From: Edolisoma coerulescens
Taxonomy: Eukaryota > Chordata > Aves > Passeriformes > Campephagidae
Reading direction: 5' to 3'
NCBI GenBank assembly: GCA_013397115.1
Contig: VWZW01002569.1
Span: 2,533,645 to 2,597,644 of the forward strand
DNA: 64,000 nucleotides
Below, piece after piece: positions 13,961 to 25,200 of this stretch. The position numbers and the translations under genes were made by a program. Under the pieces are notes generated by a model, which was not told the origin of the DNA, searched no databases, and saw only the letters and a program-made list of their open reading frames with translations. How positions within the stretch are numbered: position 1 is the stretch's first letter; the number at the start of each line of letters is the position of its first letter.

Positions 13961-15834
13961 AAGGACCCTGCCCTAGAAATATACATGTTATTACAGAAAC
14001 AATTGTGGGTACCAAGTAATAAAAATACACTTGTCCGTTACATGATTTACATTTCTTTAGAACTGCCAAAGTAGAAAACGAGTAGAGGCGCTGTTTTACA
14101 CTGCCCCATTGATAATCTGATGAAGACCGCTCTGATGAAACAAAGAAAAATAGATTCTATCCCAAAACAAGTTTAGGTCTCAGTTCTTCAGACTGGGTCC
14201 TAGCCAGGTGATGGAGATGCAAGAGCCAAGCACCTGGGCATGGTAGCAGACAAGTAGCTGGCAGGCATTACAGGCTGCTGAATACAATAGCTCGGAGTCT
14301 TCTCTCCCCTTTAATGATTGCACCAGGACAAGGTTAGAAGAGAACTGGGCTCAGTAACACTCAACATGGAGAATGAATGGACTCCCATTCTCACACCCCA
14401 TAAACATCTTCACGCACACCTTGTTAAACACCACCCCAGAGACTGCATTTCAAGCAGTTTTCCATAAACTCCATGTGACCTGGATACAATGCTAGATAAA
14501 ACCATCGAATAAAATACAGCACTAGAAGTATGTGAACCTGGGATTAGAAGATCAGGGTGACTTAATGCGGAACCAGCCTTCACATCTGGACAGACTGCTG
14601 TAAACATCACTCAGTCCAAGGCCCCTGTGGAAAAAAACCAACACACCAACAGTAATTCAGTAAAACGTGTAAGAACTTCTCATTGCTAGAGTCCTGCAGT
14701 GATATGCAGTAGGAATTAATCTAAAAACATGATGGCAAACAACTGCTGAATCAATTTTCTTCTTTGGCTTGTAGTGCACCTGCTCTTACAGTATCTACAT
14801 TTTATACTTTTTTTTTTTTCTTGCGGAGATGTAAATATTCTTGTATTAAACCAACTGCTCAGGTAAGGAGAGAGCCAGTGACAACACCTTATTCTAACTA
14901 CATGGTGCATGTGATAAGGAGGAAACAAAATGTGTCTGCAAGTACAGAGTGTTTAAATGCCTCTACTCACAACACGAGCTGGCAAGTTACATAAGAATTT
15001 GTAATTATATCTCTGATTTGCTCTTAAGGAGTTGTGCATCAGCAAGCTATTAACCAGATCCTATAGTACTGCAGCATTCTACCTCAAGGTGGTAGGAGAC
15101 AGAGAAAATTCAAGCCTGAAGTCTCAATATTAGACTCTTCTGAGAGCATTGCTGGCTGCCAAACATGTGCACCAAGACAGCATTGCTGACATACTTTTGC
15201 CTGCATATGATGCTACTTCTGGAGGCCATATGACCTATAGTTCACCATCCCAGCTCTATTTTTGGTAAGCTGCTGCAGGAAAGGATGGAGTGGCATGGTT
15301 AGCTGGTATGGCTGCATAGTTCAATGGATTACCAGTCACTACTGTTTTCTTAGCATTTATCTTCATTTTAAATGATGCAGCGTAAGGCATGCAAAGCCCT
15401 CTCCATTCCCCCCCAAATTAGTACAAGGACTAGACTTTATTCTTTACTTAGTGGAAAGTAACATTTACACTCCCCTGAAGTCTCTCTGACTGCATAAGCA
15501 GGTTTACAAGGACCTTGGCAGCACAACCTCATTCAACCCATCTGGCCAAAATTTTCAATAACAACAACTTAAATAAAAGTGACCGGTTTGTCAGAGGCAT
15601 TTAATACACTTGCTTCCAACTAAGTTAGCACATCAGGAAATCAGAACACAGTTATGTTAATGCTTACATATAGGTTAGAACTGGACTTCAGATGCCTAAA
15701 TTTGAAAGTTGTGAAGTATGTCAGAAAAAGCATTGTAAAAGCATCATAAAAGCAAAAGTCTCATCAAAATGCAATATTCTCCTTAAAACAGCATTCTAAA
15801 GAGGTACTGTACTTCTCTTCCCTGAGTGACAGGC
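13961..15834. other. Intergenic DNA, no gene seen
   Basis: Unremarkable AT-rich sequence with short open frames only. A T run lies near 14,808. No repeat family or RNA gene was recognised. Confidence 0.5.
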
Positions 15835-16420
15835 TACCATGGTTTAACCCCAGCCATGAACCAAACACCACACAACTGCTCACTCACTCCCCCACCACCA
15901 GGACCAGGGAGAGAATTGGAAGAGTAAAAGTGAGAAAACTCATGGGTTGAGATAAACACAGTTTAAGAGGAAAAGCAAAAGCTATGCACACAAGCAAAAC
16001 AAAACAATGACATTAAATCACTGCTTCCATGGGCAGGCAGGTGTTCAGCCATCTCCAGGAGAGCAGGGCCCCATCACACATAACAGTGACTAGGGAAGAC
16101 AAACACCACCACTCCAAACATCCCCCCTTCGTCCTTCTTCCCCCCACTTTATATACTGATCATGATGTCATATGGTCTGGAATATCCCTTTGGTCTGTTT
16201 GGGTCAGCTGTCATGGCTCACAATCTCCCATGCATCCATAGTCTGTTCATGAGCACGGCAGTAGGAAAAGCAGAAAAGGTCTTGGCTCTGTGTGAGCCCT
16301 GCTCAGCAATAACAAAAACATCTCTGTATTATCAACCCCGTGTTCAGCACAAATCCAAAACACAGCCCCATACCAGCCCCTGTGAAGAAAGTTAACTCAA
16401 CCCCAGATAAAACCAGCACA
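15835..16420 (-). mobile_element. Solo LTR of an avian endogenous retrovirus
   Basis: A 586-bp degraded long terminal repeat in minus orientation. Read on the minus strand it begins TGTGCTGGTTTTATCTGGGG, close to the common avian LTR start TGTCCTGGTTTCAGC. It carries a TATA box (TATATAAA, minus strand, 16,148-16,155), preceded by the characteristic ATATGACATCATG block. It ends in GGGGTTAAACCATGG. The flanks are CAGGC (15,830-15,834) and AAGGC (16,421-16,425), a 5-bp near-match consistent with an aged target-site duplication and an ERVL-type insertion. No internal gag, pol or env sequence lies beside it, so it is a solo LTR left by recombination. The subfamily name is not determined. Confidence 0.85.
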
Positions 16421-16425
16421 AAGGC

Positions 16426-17945
16426 ACATGAAAAGCTCCAGAATAAGGACTCAGTGAGATCCTGCAGTGAACTGTATTTTGATCTCAGGCACGTGTTCCA
16501 CCTCAACCTGCGACTCTGTTTAACGATGATGACTCTCTTTTTGAGACTGGATGAGAGTACATCTAACACAGCCCTGTGCAAGCAAGTAAATATAATACTC
16601 TAAACACATTTATCCTATCTAACTTTAGACTTCTAAAACGTGGTTGTGTATACCCCAGATACTAATTGAGATTCTTATTAAGTAGGGGAGAGGAACACTT
16701 TTAAGTCATGTTACATCTGATCTAAGTTAGATGTCTACCTCGGGATAACATTTATCACGCCTTAGAAATGTTGCTTTACTCTAGTACAGAGGGATTAGGA
16801 ACACCTCTTTATTACCAGTATGTCTAAGTTGTACAGACCCAAGGTTATCAGGGAAGAAGCCCAGCCCTCACTGCAAAATGCTGATTAGGAACGGAAATAT
16901 TCCTTATGAAGACCACTGCCCTGTGTCACTGTACACAGTGACAAATAAAGGCAAAGGAGGACTTTGATATTTAGCCAGGAACATACATTGGCAGTACTGC
17001 TAACATCACACTTGCTGAGTCAAGACCAGTGAAGCAAGGTCAGAAAGGAGCTGTAGGCAACAGAGCCAACAGGAGCTGGATGTGGCTCTTCAGTTTCTAT
17101 CTGCCCCGGGGTTAGTGCCTCCACGCACAGTATGGAGGGAGGTACTGTGCTACATGGATACACCAGCATGGGTGTACTAACTCCACTGCTCTGGGTCGTT
17201 AGGCCCAAGCACTCCTTTTATTAATTGGCTTGAGTTACACCAATACACCACTCTCTTGCACTTATTAAACAAGTGCCTTACCTAAAACATAGTCTGTGTC
17301 TTTTACAACACTGCTAAGTGTGACCCCATCACTAAACTTTCAGGTATCAGTTGGATATTGCATGCTCGGTACTTTAATATTTAATAATTATTCAGTGGAT
17401 TTTCAAAGGACCCCATCCTTAAACCAGATGGATATATTTCATATAAATGGTAGGACACTAGAACAGATTTTTGTCTTCCATACATTGAAAGCAACATAGA
17501 AAAGGTTCAGCTTCTGTATTTACCATGTCAAGCAAGAACAAGGAAATAGCAGTCAAAAAGGATATCAAGTTTCAATTCTTGGTGGAAGATCTGAAGAAAA
17601 AGGTTCAATTTAGGTATTTCTCCATTTTTGGCCAAGTTTGAGCGCCTGTATCTCTACAAACACAAACCCCTACCAGTAGATACAGTGCTGAGTAGACCTG
17701 ATTCATCTAGACACAAGTTCAAAACATCTGTCTCAATTGCCAGTACTGGTACAACCTGGTAAGGATGCCCAAAGTGTCTTCTACCCAACAGAAGGCACGT
17801 GGAATTGATTCCTCTCTCACACCAATGCTATCTATGACACAGTCTAATAAAGTCAGAGTTAGAAGTGCTTTGAATCTACACTAGCATGCATGAGACAACA
17901 CTGTGACTGTGTGCATCTCTCAGAGGTTTTTTTTTCCATTTCTTT
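16426..17945. other. Intergenic DNA, no gene seen
   Basis: No gene or repeat family recognised. The open frames here are short and lack protein-like features. Confidence 0.5.
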
Positions 17946-18150
17946 TTTTCTTATTTCTCATGCTCCTCTGGGAGATCTCATTGCCAGTTTCAACAAAGGG
18001 CATCATCTCTTTGCAGATGATATCCAACTCTACAACTCTGTCAAGTCACTCTCTGATCCCCTTCTTGCCACCTGTCTTCAACACGTCAATCAACAGATGG
18101 CTACACCATCACTAAGGAATGCTTCAAAGGCACTCAAAATGTTTTAAAAG
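17946..18150 (+). repeat. Ancient L2/CR1-like LINE reverse transcriptase fragment
   Basis: Frame 17,890-18,147 on the + strand contains PLGDLI, then about 10 residues, then FADDIQLYNS, followed by SDPLLATCLQ. This matches the order in L2/CR1-clade reverse transcriptases: a PLGDxI block, the catalytic YADDTQLY motif, then a helix ending in a W/QM pair. The first residue of the catalytic motif is F in place of Y, and the frame stops soon afterwards. This is an old, inactive fossil. Fragments of the same element may continue to about 18,320 in other frames. Confidence 0.6.
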
Positions 18151-19360
18151 TCCTCTTTGTTCCATGTCTCTTGCTCTGCTATCAGTCTTCTTAATTCAGC
18201 CCTTCAGCTCTTCACCAAAAATCTTGCTGTTATTCGTAACACAGGGTTTTAAATTTCTTTTCCCCTACTTAAAAGCTACTTCCATAATATTTACAGATTT
18301 ATCCATACTTTGACATCTGCTCCCTCTGTGTTATGTTGAATGTCGTACTCCAGTTTAAAATAATGCTATTTTGTCCATTTTGGTTTTCTAAAAAAGTATT
18401 TTCTAACTTCATCAACCAATGAGCAGGAAACAGAATACTACACTACTTCAAAAGGTGGAGACTCCCTCAAAAACTATTAATATCTTCTTAAATGCAGAAC
18501 CTCATTTTAAAATTTGTGAAAATATATTTCAGTGTTTACAGCAGGAAGTTAAAGCCTTCTGATATACTTAGAAGAGTAATACGGGTTTTTGCACGATGAC
18601 TCTATTATTATCAAAATGTCATTCTAGTATTACCTAAACATAATTGTGTTGGACTGTACCAGATTTCTCTCACAGCATCTCGGCTTTTGCTTCTCCTCAG
18701 CCCTTTCTTATCTCTGTGTCCCCTCTACAAGCTTCCAAAAATGAGAAATTAGGCCCGTTCCTTCACTTACCCTATTTTAAACTTGCCTACATTTTCAAGC
18801 CTTCCCTTCAAACCATTGTATCGTCTTTGGTACAGCCCCATTTCCACAGCAGTAACGTTCCAACGATTTGTGATAATAACCTGTCATAATCTGGAGTGTC
18901 TCTACTGGTAAAGGAAGTAGCAGAATGTAAAATGGATAAACAAGAGTGAAGTGTAGCCACAGGAGAAAAACTCAGCGCAGTGGAAGTAGGGAATCTGATG
19001 TAAAAATACCAATGAGTTGGTGATGTAAAATATACTAAAGAAAATAACTATACGGGCCAACAGTCAAGCACCTAAACCCCTCTGACAAGTGCACCTGGGG
19101 AGCCTCAGAGGGGTGCTCCTGAAGGCTGACAACCACAAATTCCCAGTATATGTTTTCCAGTACAAAAAAGGAGCTGCAAACAGATTGGCACACATCGTTC
19201 TCTTAGTAAGGGGATTATCCTTCTATTTGTTACTGCCTCCACCTCCTCTTTCACCCTATCATTTGCAATCCTGTAACACTAGTGGTAACCACAGCCATTG
19301 TGTAGAAAGAGCATTTAGCGTTCTCCTTTTAACAGCATTTAACAGCTGGAACCAGCTCAC
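18151..19360. other. Intergenic DNA, possible faint LINE continuation
   Basis: Several short frames follow the LINE fragment on the same strand, but none keeps a convincing reverse transcriptase motif. No gene seen. Confidence 0.4.
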
Positions 19361-20020
19361 TTTCACAGAATGGGTTAATTGTGTGGAAGGGATTACAGAG
19401 GGTCATCTGATCCAACCACCCTGCTTAGGCAGGGTTGTCCAAGAGCACACGGCATAGGAGTGCATCCAGATGGTTCTTGAATATCTCCAATGAGGGAGGC
19501 TCCACAACCTCTCTGGGCAATCTGTTCCAGTGTGTGTGGTACCTGCACAGTACAGACGTTCTTTCTCATATTCAGGTGGAGCTTCCTGGGCATCAGTTTC
19601 TGCCCCTTGCCTCATGTCCTAGTGGCTGGCACCACTGAGAAGAGCCTGGACCCATCCTCTCAGCAACCCCCGTTTAGATATTTATACACATTAATAAGGT
19701 CCCCTCCTAGTCATCCTAGGACACCACTGGCCTTCTTGGCCCCAAGACCCTGCTGGCTCATGGACAACTTGTCCACCAGGACCCCCGCAGAGCTGCTCCC
19801 CAGCAGGTCAGCCCCCAGCCTGTGCTGGTGCCCGGGGTTATTCCTACCCAGACGCAGGACCCTGCATTTGCCTTTGTTGAATTTCAGACAGTTCTCTGAC
19901 GCTCTCTCCAACCTGTCGAGGTCTGTTTGAAGGGCTGCACAGCCCTCTGGGGTATCGGCCACTCCTCCCGGCTTTGTGTCATCAGCCAACTTGTTGAGGA
20001 GATACTCTGCCCCTTCATCA
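19361..20020 (-). repeat. CR1 LINE: ORF2 C-terminus and 3' UTR
   Basis: Minus-strand frame 19,711-19,989 reads LDRLERASENCLKFNKGKC, then VLRLGRNNPGHQHRLG and GVLVDKLSMSQQ. This is the conserved C-terminal portion of CR1 ORF2. The 3' UTR follows to the + strand motif tttcacagaatggg at 19,361. The copy is 5' truncated at about 20,020, where a typical CR1 would continue into tccaggtcattgatg. The coding part is interrupted and inactive. Its truncated end lies within about 20 bp of the PPP2R3B CpG island. Confidence 0.93.
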
Positions 20021-20177
20021 CTTTGCCAGCTCCTCTCAGAGAACCAGTGGGGAGCAGCCTGTGAGACGCCGAGACCTGGTCAGAGCTCTAAGCCGGGCAC
20101 AGGCGGCGGCGGCGGCACGGCGGTGACTCGGGCAGGGCAGGGCAGCGCTGCGGCGGCCCGGCAGCCCCGCGCGGCCC

Positions 20178-20191
20178 GTCGCCATAGCGAC
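20178..20191. promoter_or_regulatory. Candidate RFX X-box
   Basis: GTCGCCATAGCGAC is an imperfect palindrome fitting GTYGCC-NN-RGCRAC, the pattern bound by RFX factors. It lies in the CpG island about 50 bp upstream of the TCTCGCGAGA element. Binding is inferred from the motif alone. Confidence 0.4.
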
Positions 20192-20226
20192 CGGCGGCCG
20201 CGTCCCGCGGGGCGGAAGGGACGCGC

Positions 20227-20236
20227 TCTCGCGAGA
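20227..20236. promoter_or_regulatory. TCTCGCGAGA (BANP-type) core promoter element
   Basis: Exact ten-base palindrome TCTCGCGAGA, the CGCG element found in CpG-island promoters and bound by BANP when unmethylated. It overlaps the next element by one base. Confidence 0.65.
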
Positions 20237-20243
20237 TGGCGGC
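20236..20243 (+). promoter_or_regulatory. YY1-like ATGGCGGC element
   Basis: ATGGCGGC preceded by G, matching the core of the YY1 site usually found just downstream of the start in CpG-island promoters. It immediately precedes the N gap, so the transcription start is likely within a few tens of bases, on the + strand. Confidence 0.5.
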
Positions 20244-20246
20244 GGC

Positions 20247-20442
20247 NNNNNNNNNNNNNNNNNNNNNNNNNNNNNNNNNNNNNNNNNNNNNNNNNNNNNN
20301 NNNNNNNNNNNNNNNNNNNNNNNNNNNNNNNNNNNNNNNNNNNNNNNNNNNNNNNNNNNNNNNNNNNNNNNNNNNNNNNNNNNNNNNNNNNNNNNNNNNN
20401 NNNNNNNNNNNNNNNNNNNNNNNNNNNNNNNNNNNNNNNNNN
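20247..20442. other. Assembly gap (196 N)
   Basis: A run of 196 N between GGCGGC and GCGGCGCC, in the most GC-rich part of the promoter. Sequence dropout at such sites is common in bird assemblies. It probably hides part of noncoding exon 1 or its splice donor. Confidence 0.99.
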
Positions 20443-20770
20443 GCGGCGCCGGGCTGGCCCTTCCCCGGGACCGTTTCTTTCCAGGCGAGTGGCGCTTGAG
20501 GCTGGCTGGGCACAGCCGCCACCGCCGTGAAGGTGTTGAGCTTAAAAAAGTAGAGAAACGAGGCGGTCCTCAGTCTCAGAAACGGACTAACTGAAGTGCG
20601 AAGCTATAGCGGTTTGGAAAGTTTAAGCGGTGCAGTGTTAAAAGGCTTCTAGTTCTGCCGTGGGACGAGGATGAGCTTTAGGTTTTAATAGCATGTTCGT
20701 TTGCTAGGTGTTATTCGTTTCCAAATTGAAGTGCTTGTTTTAAGGCTTGTTCAGCCAAGTATTTGCATGT

Positions 20771-20822
20771 AGAATCATGGGATAGAATCATTTAGGTTGC
20801 AAGAGACGTCTGAGATCATGAA
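20771..20822 (-). repeat. CR1 LINE tail scrap
   Basis: The bases agaatcatgggatagaatca and then tttaggttgcaagagac match the reversed CR1 3' tail. Only about 50 bp survives. Confidence 0.75.
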
Positions 20823-21018
20823 TCATATATCTTTTATCATATGTTTTATGCATGTAGATCAAATCCTGTGAAGGGCTTTAAACAAACAGAAAAAAAGAAC
20901 CACAAACATCAGGAACCATAGGTGTACCAAATCATGAAGTAATTGGATGCTGAAAACTTTGATAGTAACTTGGGTTCTGTTCTCAGTATTTCATTCCAGT
21001 CCTCTGTCTCTCTGACAC

Positions 21019-21118
21019 AAAAAAAAAAAACAAAAAAAAAACAAAAAAAAAAAAAAACCAAAAAAAAAACCAAACAAAAAAAACCACAAAAAAAAAAAAC
21101 CACCAAAAAAAACCAAAC
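21019..21118. repeat. A-rich low-complexity run
   Basis: About 100 bp of A runs broken by single C or CC (for example aaaaaaaacaaaaa). No coding meaning. Long K- or F-rich frames across it are artefacts. The run is likely length-polymorphic and error-prone in assembly. Confidence 0.95.
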
Positions 21119-21853
21119 CTTTGTGGCGTTTGTTTCAGGTGTGTAACTGGACCTGAAATCATACTGCCCCAATTCTTGAGTTACAATGGATTTTACATCG
21201 GTTTTGAAAAACTGCAAAAGTGAATGTCAAATATAAAGATTTTTAAATATCAGATGACAGGGCTTTGGGAATCACTCACATGGGAGGATGCAAGATTTTA
21301 AATCCATAGCACAACCTCAGAATAAAAATTGAGCCTTCGGTCTTAGTTCTAAATCTCTTGACTGAAAGACTTGCTTATTAAATCTTATTTGTTATATCAC
21401 CAGGGTTTAGCATAAACTGCTTAGACATTTAGTTCTTAGCATTTTCAATTATAAGTATTTTCAAGTCTTATTTATCCTAATACATGTGTTTTTAACACAT
21501 ATTCTTAGAGGATATTTGTAATATTTGTTAGCTATCTCTTTGAAGAAAAAGAAACTGCACTTGGGCTTTCTCAGTCTCCACCATTTACACAGTATGCTTT
21601 TAAAAGAAGTTATCCATTATTTAAAATAAATTATTGGAATTGACTCTGACTGATTTATGGCTTACACTTATAAAATGTTGTTGAAGACACATGTTAAAAT
21701 ATAACTCCAGCTCTTGTTGGTATCATGAGGGAATAAATATCAACACTTTGTTACATGATGCCTGTGAAACACTGAAAGTCGAGTGGAATATTTATATGAT
21801 TGTCAAACCTTTACTTTGAATTTGAACCAACAAAACAGGGAAACTGGTAGAAA

Positions 21854-22201
21854 ATGTCACCTGGAAAAGTTCTGCAGCCTGCAGTGAAAATGAAGGTGGA
21901 TGAACTCTTTTTGTGCTGGTTGAGTCAGCCTGCAACTCAGCTAACACTAAAGGACTGCTTGAGAAGAATCAAGAATAAGGAGAAAACAGAGTTTGGTAAC
22001 GCAGATTCAGGAAACAGTAAAAATGAGAGTTTCACCAGTAAAAATTCCAATTCCAAGCAGTGCTTATTAGGAGAAACCAGATTGCCTTTGATGTCTTTCA
22101 GTCCTCCTCAACTTTCTACTACTCTTCCATTGGCAACTCCAGCTAGCTCAAGGAACATTTCTAATGTTAGAGCAACACGTCGATCCTCAGGGACCAAAAA
22201 A
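21854..22201 (+). CDS. PPP2R3B: PPP2R3B first coding exon, long (PR70) form
   Basis: Encodes residues 1-116 and ends in phase 0 at AAAAAA|GTAAGT. The start ATG has A at -3, and an in-frame TAG at 21,848-21,850 excludes an earlier start in this exon. The first 40 residues (KVLQPAVKMKVDELFLCWLS, then CLRRIK) look like a conserved amphipathic helical region, recognisable in human PR70. Residues 41-110 form a disordered S/N/K/T-rich linker that differs greatly from the G/P/A-rich human linker as I remember it. It ends in RATRRSSGTKK, a basic patch also present in human PR70. If the intron is retained, a stop follows 26 codons into it. Confidence 0.93.
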
Positions 22202-25200
22202 GTAAGTTTGTTTGTTACTAGATTTATTTGTTTAAATGGAACTGAATTTTGTGTTTGTGGTATTGGCAAATTATGTAAGTAAATAGTTTCCTCAGAGGAG
22301 GTATCAGGAGTGGAGTGAAGCAGCAGCACTGAACATAAAATACCAATGTTTGTGTGTCATTAGTATTAGCGGATAGGAGGCCTAAGCTTCCATAAGATTA
22401 TCTTGGCTCCTTGCCATCTAATTGTGGCTAAATTTAAGTCCTTGTGTTTGTGTTCCTTTTATAACATACTGCCTTGACTGCAAATATTCCTTTGTCTAAT
22501 GATACCAGGCACTGTTGTTAGTACAAGACTCAAATTTGGCTCCACTGAATCTGCATATTAACAAAGTAATTGTTTTGGTACTGCATGGTACACTCAGCAC
22601 TTCCTTCCTAATGAGGTCTTCATTTATAACAGACAATGCCCTCTATGCAAGGATGACAACCCTGCCCCCAGCCTGAAATATTCTTTTTAAGCTTGCAATT
22701 CAGTTCAATCTAGTTTCTAGCTCTTTTCATAAATTCTAAAAGCAAAACTGGATAGAAAATGTTGTGGTGACTGACAAAAGTAAGCATTGCTTTTGTATGA
22801 TCAACGGCCATAGAATTATTGAGTGGCTTGGACTGCAAGGGACCTTCAAGACTATCTAGTTCCAACCACCCTGCCATGGACAGGGACATCTTCCATTAGA
22901 CCAGGCTGCACAAAGCCCCATCCAACCTGGCTTTGAACACTCCCAGGGATGGGAGATGCACAGCTTCTCTGGGCAACCTGTTTCAGTGTCTCACCCCCCT
23001 CACAGTAAAGAATTTGAATAATTTCTTCCTAATATTTGATCTAAACCTACCCTTTCAGCTTAAAGCCATTCCCCCTTGTCCTGTCACTGTATGTCCCTGT
23101 ACCAAGTCCCTCTCCAGCTCTCTTGTTGGCCCCCTTAAAGTACTGGAAGGCTGCTGTAAGTTCTCCCCAGACCCTCCTCTTCTCCAGATGGAATAACCCC
23201 AACTCTCAGTCTGTCTTCTTTGGAAAGGTACTCCAGCCCTCTGATCATCTTTGTGGCCTTCCTCTGGGCTTGCTCCAGCAGGTCTACGTCCTTCTTATGC
23301 TGAGGACACCCGAGCTGGGCACAGCACTCCAGCTGGAGTCTCACCAGAGCAGAGTAGGGGGGCAGAATCACCAGCCTTGCCCTGCTGGCTTAACTGATTT
23401 TGATGCAGACCAGGACACAGTTGGCTTTTTGGGCTGTGAGCACACATTGCTGGGTCATGCTGAGCTTTTTGTCCAGCAACATCCCCAAGTCCTGCACCTC
23501 GGAGCTGCTCTCAATCCATTCTCTACCCTGCCTGCATTTGTGCTTGGGATTTCCTTGTCCCAGATGCAGGACCTTCCACTTGGCCTCGTTGGACTTCATG
23601 AGATTCATAAGGACTTCAAGGAGTTATTATGCTGTTTGTACTATAGGCCTGTAAATTCATATATTTTAATAATACTGAAAAGTGTGAGAGGTTGTAAGTC
23701 CCAATCACTCTACATACTGTGGCATCTGACTTACTACAGTGGTATCCCAGGGAAGCCTGCTCAGTTTGGAAAGGGTAGAGGGGGTGAAGCTGAGGCTGTT
23801 CAAGAGTATCAATTATTTTTTGTTTGTTGTTGATAGGCACTGAGCGTATAGACTTACCCTTCAACCCACAAGAGTAACAGCATGACTACTGTTTTGTACT
23901 TAGACATTTAATCTGAAGTGACCTCTCGTTTTCATAAATACTAATTTTCAAATCTAGTTTGACAACTTCTTAGCTCCAAAACATCATATGTCCAGTCTAG
24001 TGTTTGTCTAGATTGATTTTACAATAATGGGGACTTGTATTTATGTATAATCACCAGCCAGACAGCAGGGCATGACAATTGATGTACTTTTTTTGTTGTT
24101 GTTCACACTATTCTATTTCCTGTTCTAGTGAAATGCGGAAAGTCAGTCAGCAGATGCTCAGTTTATTCTTTTATCAGATAAAAGCAAGCAAAGGAAGAGT
24201 TTCCATTAAAATCCACTATTATTTGCTATACTTGATCGCCAACTTGTGTACTGTAATTTCTCTTCATGTGTCTTGGTTGATTGCCTTAAGTAAATCTCAT
24301 AAAGAAGAACTAGAAGAGATTAATGAAGAGTAACATTGTTGACTTAATTGGAATTGTTTGTATAGTGCTGAGAGAGAACCTAGAGGGGTTAGGTTGTTGG
24401 TTGCTTGAGAAGGTTGGGGAGGGGGAATTTCCAAGCAATGAGAAATATATTTATGGCTTTATTATTCAGCTGAACTGAAGCTTCATCCAAAAGTTTCGTA
24501 ATCTGTAAGTGTAAATTGCATTTGCAGCTGGCATCAGCTCTTAAATACCACCAAGAACTGCATGTTCTGCTGTGACACTGTATTTTCTCTTTCTTCCACA
24601 AGTGTACCCCACTTTCTTCCACAAACTACCTCATGCAGTGTCAAAACTAATCCATCTGCTGTTGTGCATCCTACTATGTTTCTCAGATCAAGCCACAGTG
24701 GTTTTACCTACCTCATATGAGTTTTGCATTTGAGGCTCTCATCTTGTTTCTATAAATGGAAGAAAATATTTCAGATACTGGACCTATAGTACAAGCTAAT
24801 ACAGATTTAAATTCTAAATAGCAGTCCTAGAAAATGTTAAAAGTTAGAGTGCTTAGCTCTGTGTGCATGAGGGTGTTACTAGGAAAGGGCTTTTTCATCC
24901 AGCCATAGAGCTGGAGAATTATTTCTTTTTGGGCTATATATGTCAACTTAAGCATCTTATTAAACTTTTTCTTATTCTGCACTGGAAGTCTCATAAGGCA
25001 GCATACAAGCACTTAACTTATTTTGGCATGATACATTTTCAGTATCACTGAGCTAAATCACTACATTTGATTATGGGTAAGGTTGCTGTATGCCTTTCCT
25101 TGTTTCTTAAAATGTTCCTACAACTTTTTTGAAGGACACCAAACAATAAAGCTGATAACAGAAAACTACCATCCTCAAGTAATTACCAGGAAATAAATAT

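Larger units (their letters stand above)
20040..20560. promoter_or_regulatory. PPP2R3B: CpG-island promoter of PPP2R3B (long form)
   Basis: An abrupt change from AT-rich DNA to very GC- and CpG-rich sequence, including GGC runs near 20,101-20,122. It fades by about 20,560, some 1.3 kb before the first coding exon. It contains an RFX-like X-box, a TCTCGCGAGA element and a YY1-like ATGGCGGC. These are typical of TATA-less housekeeping promoters that start transcription close by. The transcription start and noncoding exon 1 are probably hidden in or beside the N gap. The donor of exon 1 cannot be placed. Confidence 0.8.
20561..21838 (+). other. PPP2R3B: Probable first intron, 5' UTR region of PPP2R3B
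   Basis: Between the CpG island and the first coding exon. Just before the coding exon lies a possible acceptor, AG at 21,837-21,838 (caaaacag), with a weak pyrimidine tract. A second AG at 21,849-21,850 is also possible. The stretch includes a CR1 scrap (20,771-20,822) and a long A-rich run (21,019-21,118). The exact 5' UTR structure cannot be read. Confidence 0.5.

Noticed and set aside
19490..19930. 146-codon + strand frame
   Set aside because: It is the antisense shadow of the CR1 ORF2 C-terminus and 3' UTR on the minus strand.
19976..20530. Long open frames on both strands across the CpG island
   Set aside because: They run through 196 unknown bases, so most of the supposed protein is undefined. 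The GC-rich ends have no known motif.
20909..21217. K-rich and F-rich frames on opposite strands
   Set aside because: Translations of the A-rich low-complexity run at 21,019-21,118.
23123..23833. 236-codon + strand frame, the longest in the window
   Set aside because: Mostly antisense to the CR1 at 22,809-23,622, whose minus-strand frames show true CR1 motifs.
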